5,674 nt of DNA from Bacteroidales bacterium (GTDB taxonomy: Bacteria > Bacteroidota > Bacteroidia > Bacteroidales > Bacteroidaceae): NCBI GenBank assembly GCA_030523385.1, contig JAUNIV010000025.1, forward strand, positions 8,139-13,812. Direction: 5' to 3'. Of the stretch, positions 3,731 through 5,674 are shown in pieces. Numbering within the stretch: position 1 is the stretch's first letter; every line of letters begins with the position of its first letter. Made by a program: the position numbers and the translations under genes. The notes below the pieces were generated by a model. The model did not search any database. It saw nothing but the letters and a program-made list of their open reading frames with translations, and was not told where the DNA came from.

Positions 3731-5674
3731 GCCTGCGAAACCACCCGCGACGTCACCACTGCCATGCAGCAACAGCAGCCGCAGGTGACAGGAGCCGTAC
3801 AACTGAACCCCACCACGGTGGAAGTATTGTTTTCCAATCAGCAACGCCTGACGATCGACTTCTATGGCGAGAACGTCTTCCGCCTGTTTCAAGACAACTC
3901 CGGAGGCATCTTGCGCGACCCGCAAGCCGAACCGGAAGCGCGCATCCTGGCAGACCAGCCGCGCCGTCCGGTATCTGTGCCGCAGATTGACGACCAGTCC
4001 GGAATCCTGTCCGTAAGCACCGGAAAGGTGAAAGTGGAATGGGATAAAACCACGGGACTGATGAAAGTCATCAACCTCGAAACGGGTGTGGTGGTGATGG
4101 AAGAAACCGCTCCTACCCTGTTTGAGAAAGAAAAAACAACCCTGACACTGAAAGAGAATCCGCAGGAATATTTCTATGGCGGCGGTGTGCAGAACGGACG
4201 CTTCTCTCACAAAGGCAAAGCCATCGCCATAGAAAACCAAAACAGTTGGACCGACGGAGGAGTGGCATCGCCCGCCCCGTTCTATTGGTCAACGAACGGT
4301 TACGGCATCCTGTGGCACACGTTCAAGAAAGGACAATATGACTTCGGACTGACCGAGAAAGGAAACGTGGTGCTGCAACACGACACGGATTACTTAGACC
4401 TGTTCGTGATGGTGGATGACGGAGCCGTGCCCTTGCTGAACGACTTCTACCAACTGACGGGCTACCCCGTGCTGCTGCCCAAATTCGGTTTCTACCAGGG
4501 ACACCTCAACGCCTACAACCGCGACTACTGGAAGGAGGATGAAAACGGTATCCTCTTTGAGGACGGAAAGCGTTACAAGGAAAGCCAGAAGGACAACGGC
4601 GGCATCAAGGAATCGCTCAACGGCGAGAAGAACAACTACCAGTTCTCCGCCCGCGCCGTGATTGACCGCTACCGGCAACACGACATGCCGTTGGGATGGT
4701 TGCTGCCCAACGATGGCTATGGAGCCGGCTACGGACAGACGGAAACACTGGACGGAAACATAGCGAACCTGAAGAGCCTGACGGAATATGCCCACGAACA
4801 CGGTGTAGAAATAGGTCTGTGGACCCAATCGGATCTGCACCCGAAAGAGGGCGTGGAGGCACTGCTGCAACGTGACATCGTGAAAGAAGTGAGAGACGCA
4901 GGCGTGCGTGTGCTCAAGACCGATGTGGCTTGGGTGGGCGACGGATATTCGTTCGGGCTGAACGGCATTACGGACGTGGCACAAATCATGACGTACTACG
5001 GCAACAATGCACGCCCGTTCATCATCTCATTGGACGGATGGGCTGGCACGCAGCGATATGCCGGTATCTGGTCGGGCGACCAGACAGGCGGACTGTGGGA
5101 ATACATCCGCTTCCACATCCCGACATACATCGGTTCCGGACTGTCGGGCAATCCCAACATCACATCAGACATGGACGGCATCTTCGGCGGAAAGAACCCC
5201 ACAATCAACACACGCGACTTCCAGTGGAAGACCTTCACCCCCATGCAGTTGAATATGGACGGATGGGGCGCCAACGAGAAATATCCGCACGCACTGGGCG
5301 AACCCGTCACCTCCATCAACCGCTGGTATCTGAAAATGAAATCGGAACTCATGCCCTATACCTATAGTATAGCACGCGAAGCCGTAGACGGACTGCCCAT
5401 GATACGCGCCATGTTCCTGGAATATCCCAACCCCTACACATTGGGCAAATCCACGCAGTACCAATTCCTCTACGGACCTTACTTCTTGGTGGCTCCTATC
5501 TATCAGAACGTGAAGGCCGACGAACAGGGCAACGACATCCGAAACGGCATCTACCTGCCCGAAGGCGAATGGATAGACTACTTCACGGGAGACAAGTATA
5601 AGGGAGAAATCATCCTCAAAACCCATGCCGCCCCGTTATGGAAACTTCCCGTGTTTGTGAAGAATGGTGCCATC
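3656..5674 (+). CDS. Secreted GH31 family glycoside hydrolase, 3' end beyond window
   Basis: The first 673 codons of a GH31 enzyme; the frame is open to the last base. A Sec signal peptide covers residues 1-25. Residues about 45-260 form the N-terminal beta-sandwich, including YFYGGGVQNGRF (172-183). The catalytic barrel runs from about 275 to 580. The nucleophile is predicted as Asp423 (VLKTDVAWVG) and the acid/base as Asp475 (WSGDQTG), 52 residues apart, followed by the family segment GLSGNPNITSDMDGIFGG (495-512). A C-terminal beta-sandwich begins near 580, and further domains probably lie past the window. GH31 enzymes retain configuration and cleave alpha-linked glucose, xylose, sulfoquinovose or GalNAc. 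The nucleophile context lacks the usual acidic residue of WxDMNE or KxDFxE, and residues 287-330 form a charged loop early in the barrel, so plain alpha-glucosidase activity is doubtful. An alpha-N-acetylgalactosaminidase-like specificity is possible but unproven. ATG 3656 is chosen because a good signal peptide starts there; no Shine-Dalgarno is visible. Confidence 0.93.
   Translation, partial: MQKVKPLLWTFVFSAALVGPMPAQAACETTRDVTTAMQQQQPQVTGAVQLNPTTVEVLFSNQQRLTIDFYGENVFRLFQDNSGGILRDPQAEPEARILADQPRRPVSVPQIDDQSGILSVSTGKVKVEWDKTTGLMKVINLETGVVVMEETAPTLFEKEKTTLTLKENPQEYFYGGGVQNGRFSHKGKAIAIENQNSWTDGGVASPAPFYWSTNGYGILWHTFKKGQYDFGLTEKGNVVLQHDTDYLDLFVMVDDGAVPLLNDFYQLTGYPVLLPKFGFYQGHLNAYNRDYWKEDENGILFEDGKRYKESQKDNGGIKESLNGEKNNYQFSARAVIDRYRQHDMPLGWLLPNDGYGAGYGQTETLDGNIANLKSLTEYAHEHGVEIGLWTQSDLHPKEGVEALLQRDIVKEVRDAGVRVLKTDVAWVGDGYSFGLNGITDVAQIMTYYGNNARPFIISLDGWAGTQRYAGIWSGDQTGGLWEYIRFHIPTYIGSGLSGNPNITSDMDGIFGGKNPTINTRDFQWKTFTPMQLNMDGWGANEKYPHALGEPVTSINRWYLKMKSELMPYTYSIAREAVDGLPMIRAMFLEYPNPYTLGKSTQYQFLYGPYFLVAPIYQNVKADEQGNDIRNGIYLPEGEWIDYFTGDKYKGEIILKTHAAPLWKLPVFVKNGAI

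Noticed and set aside
3725..3736. Possible lipobox around Cys27 of the GH31 protein
   Set aside because: The residues before the cysteine are Q-A-A, lacking the hydrophobic residue at -3, while AQA fits ordinary signal peptidase I cleavage.
3514..3837. Minus-strand frame of 107 codons spanning the promoter and the GH31 start
   Set aside because: It covers the promoter-like region and the GH31 signal peptide in antisense and has a composition without recognisable domain features.
3644..4984. Minus-strand open frames (3644-4240 and 4394-4984) opposite the GH31 gene
   Set aside because: They lie opposite a clear GH31 coding frame with signal peptide and catalytic motifs, and look like by-products of its GC-rich third positions.

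Overview
The window reads as chromosomal DNA from a member of the Bacteroidales (a gut Bacteroides or close relative). The evidence is two perfect matches to the Bacteroides -7 promoter box TAnnTTTG facing opposite ways in the only intergenic region, AT-rich leaders without clear Shine-Dalgarno sequences, and gene families common in that group. Coding DNA is moderately GC-rich and the intergenic region is visibly AT-rich. The species cannot be told from this sequence.

Layout. Positions 7-3364 hold three minus-strand genes in one tight operon. In transcription order they are: a 498-residue membrane polyferredoxin (3364 to 1868) that looks like a NapH-type membrane protein fused to a NapG-type ferredoxin; a 469-residue aldo/keto reductase (1850 to 441) with a twin-arginine lipoprotein signal and two C-terminal [4Fe-4S] motifs; and a 145-residue DUF1893 (TM1506-like) protein (444 to 7) with a four-cysteine tail. 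The first two genes are 17 bp apart; the last two overlap by 4 bp (ATGA). Positions 3365-3655 are a divergent regulatory region with a candidate promoter on each strand and a 28-bp inverted repeat. From 3656 to the window end runs the first 673 codons of a secreted family GH31 glycoside hydrolase, with no stop codon inside the window.

How the genes may work together. The membrane polyferredoxin has four helices, two CxxxCP motifs and cytoplasmic-type ferredoxin motifs. A second, internal twin-arginine segment then leads into four more [4Fe-4S] motifs, which suggests a wire carrying electrons from the cytoplasm or quinol pool to the periplasmic side. The next gene encodes a Tat-exported, lipid-anchored aldo/keto reductase with its own clusters and an intact D-Y-K-H catalytic tetrad. 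Together they suggest an envelope reductase system whose electrons come from the polyferredoxin rather than from soluble NAD(P)H. The substrate is unknown and this assignment is inference. The GH31 gene is divergently transcribed and probably belongs to a separate glycan-degradation unit extending past the window.
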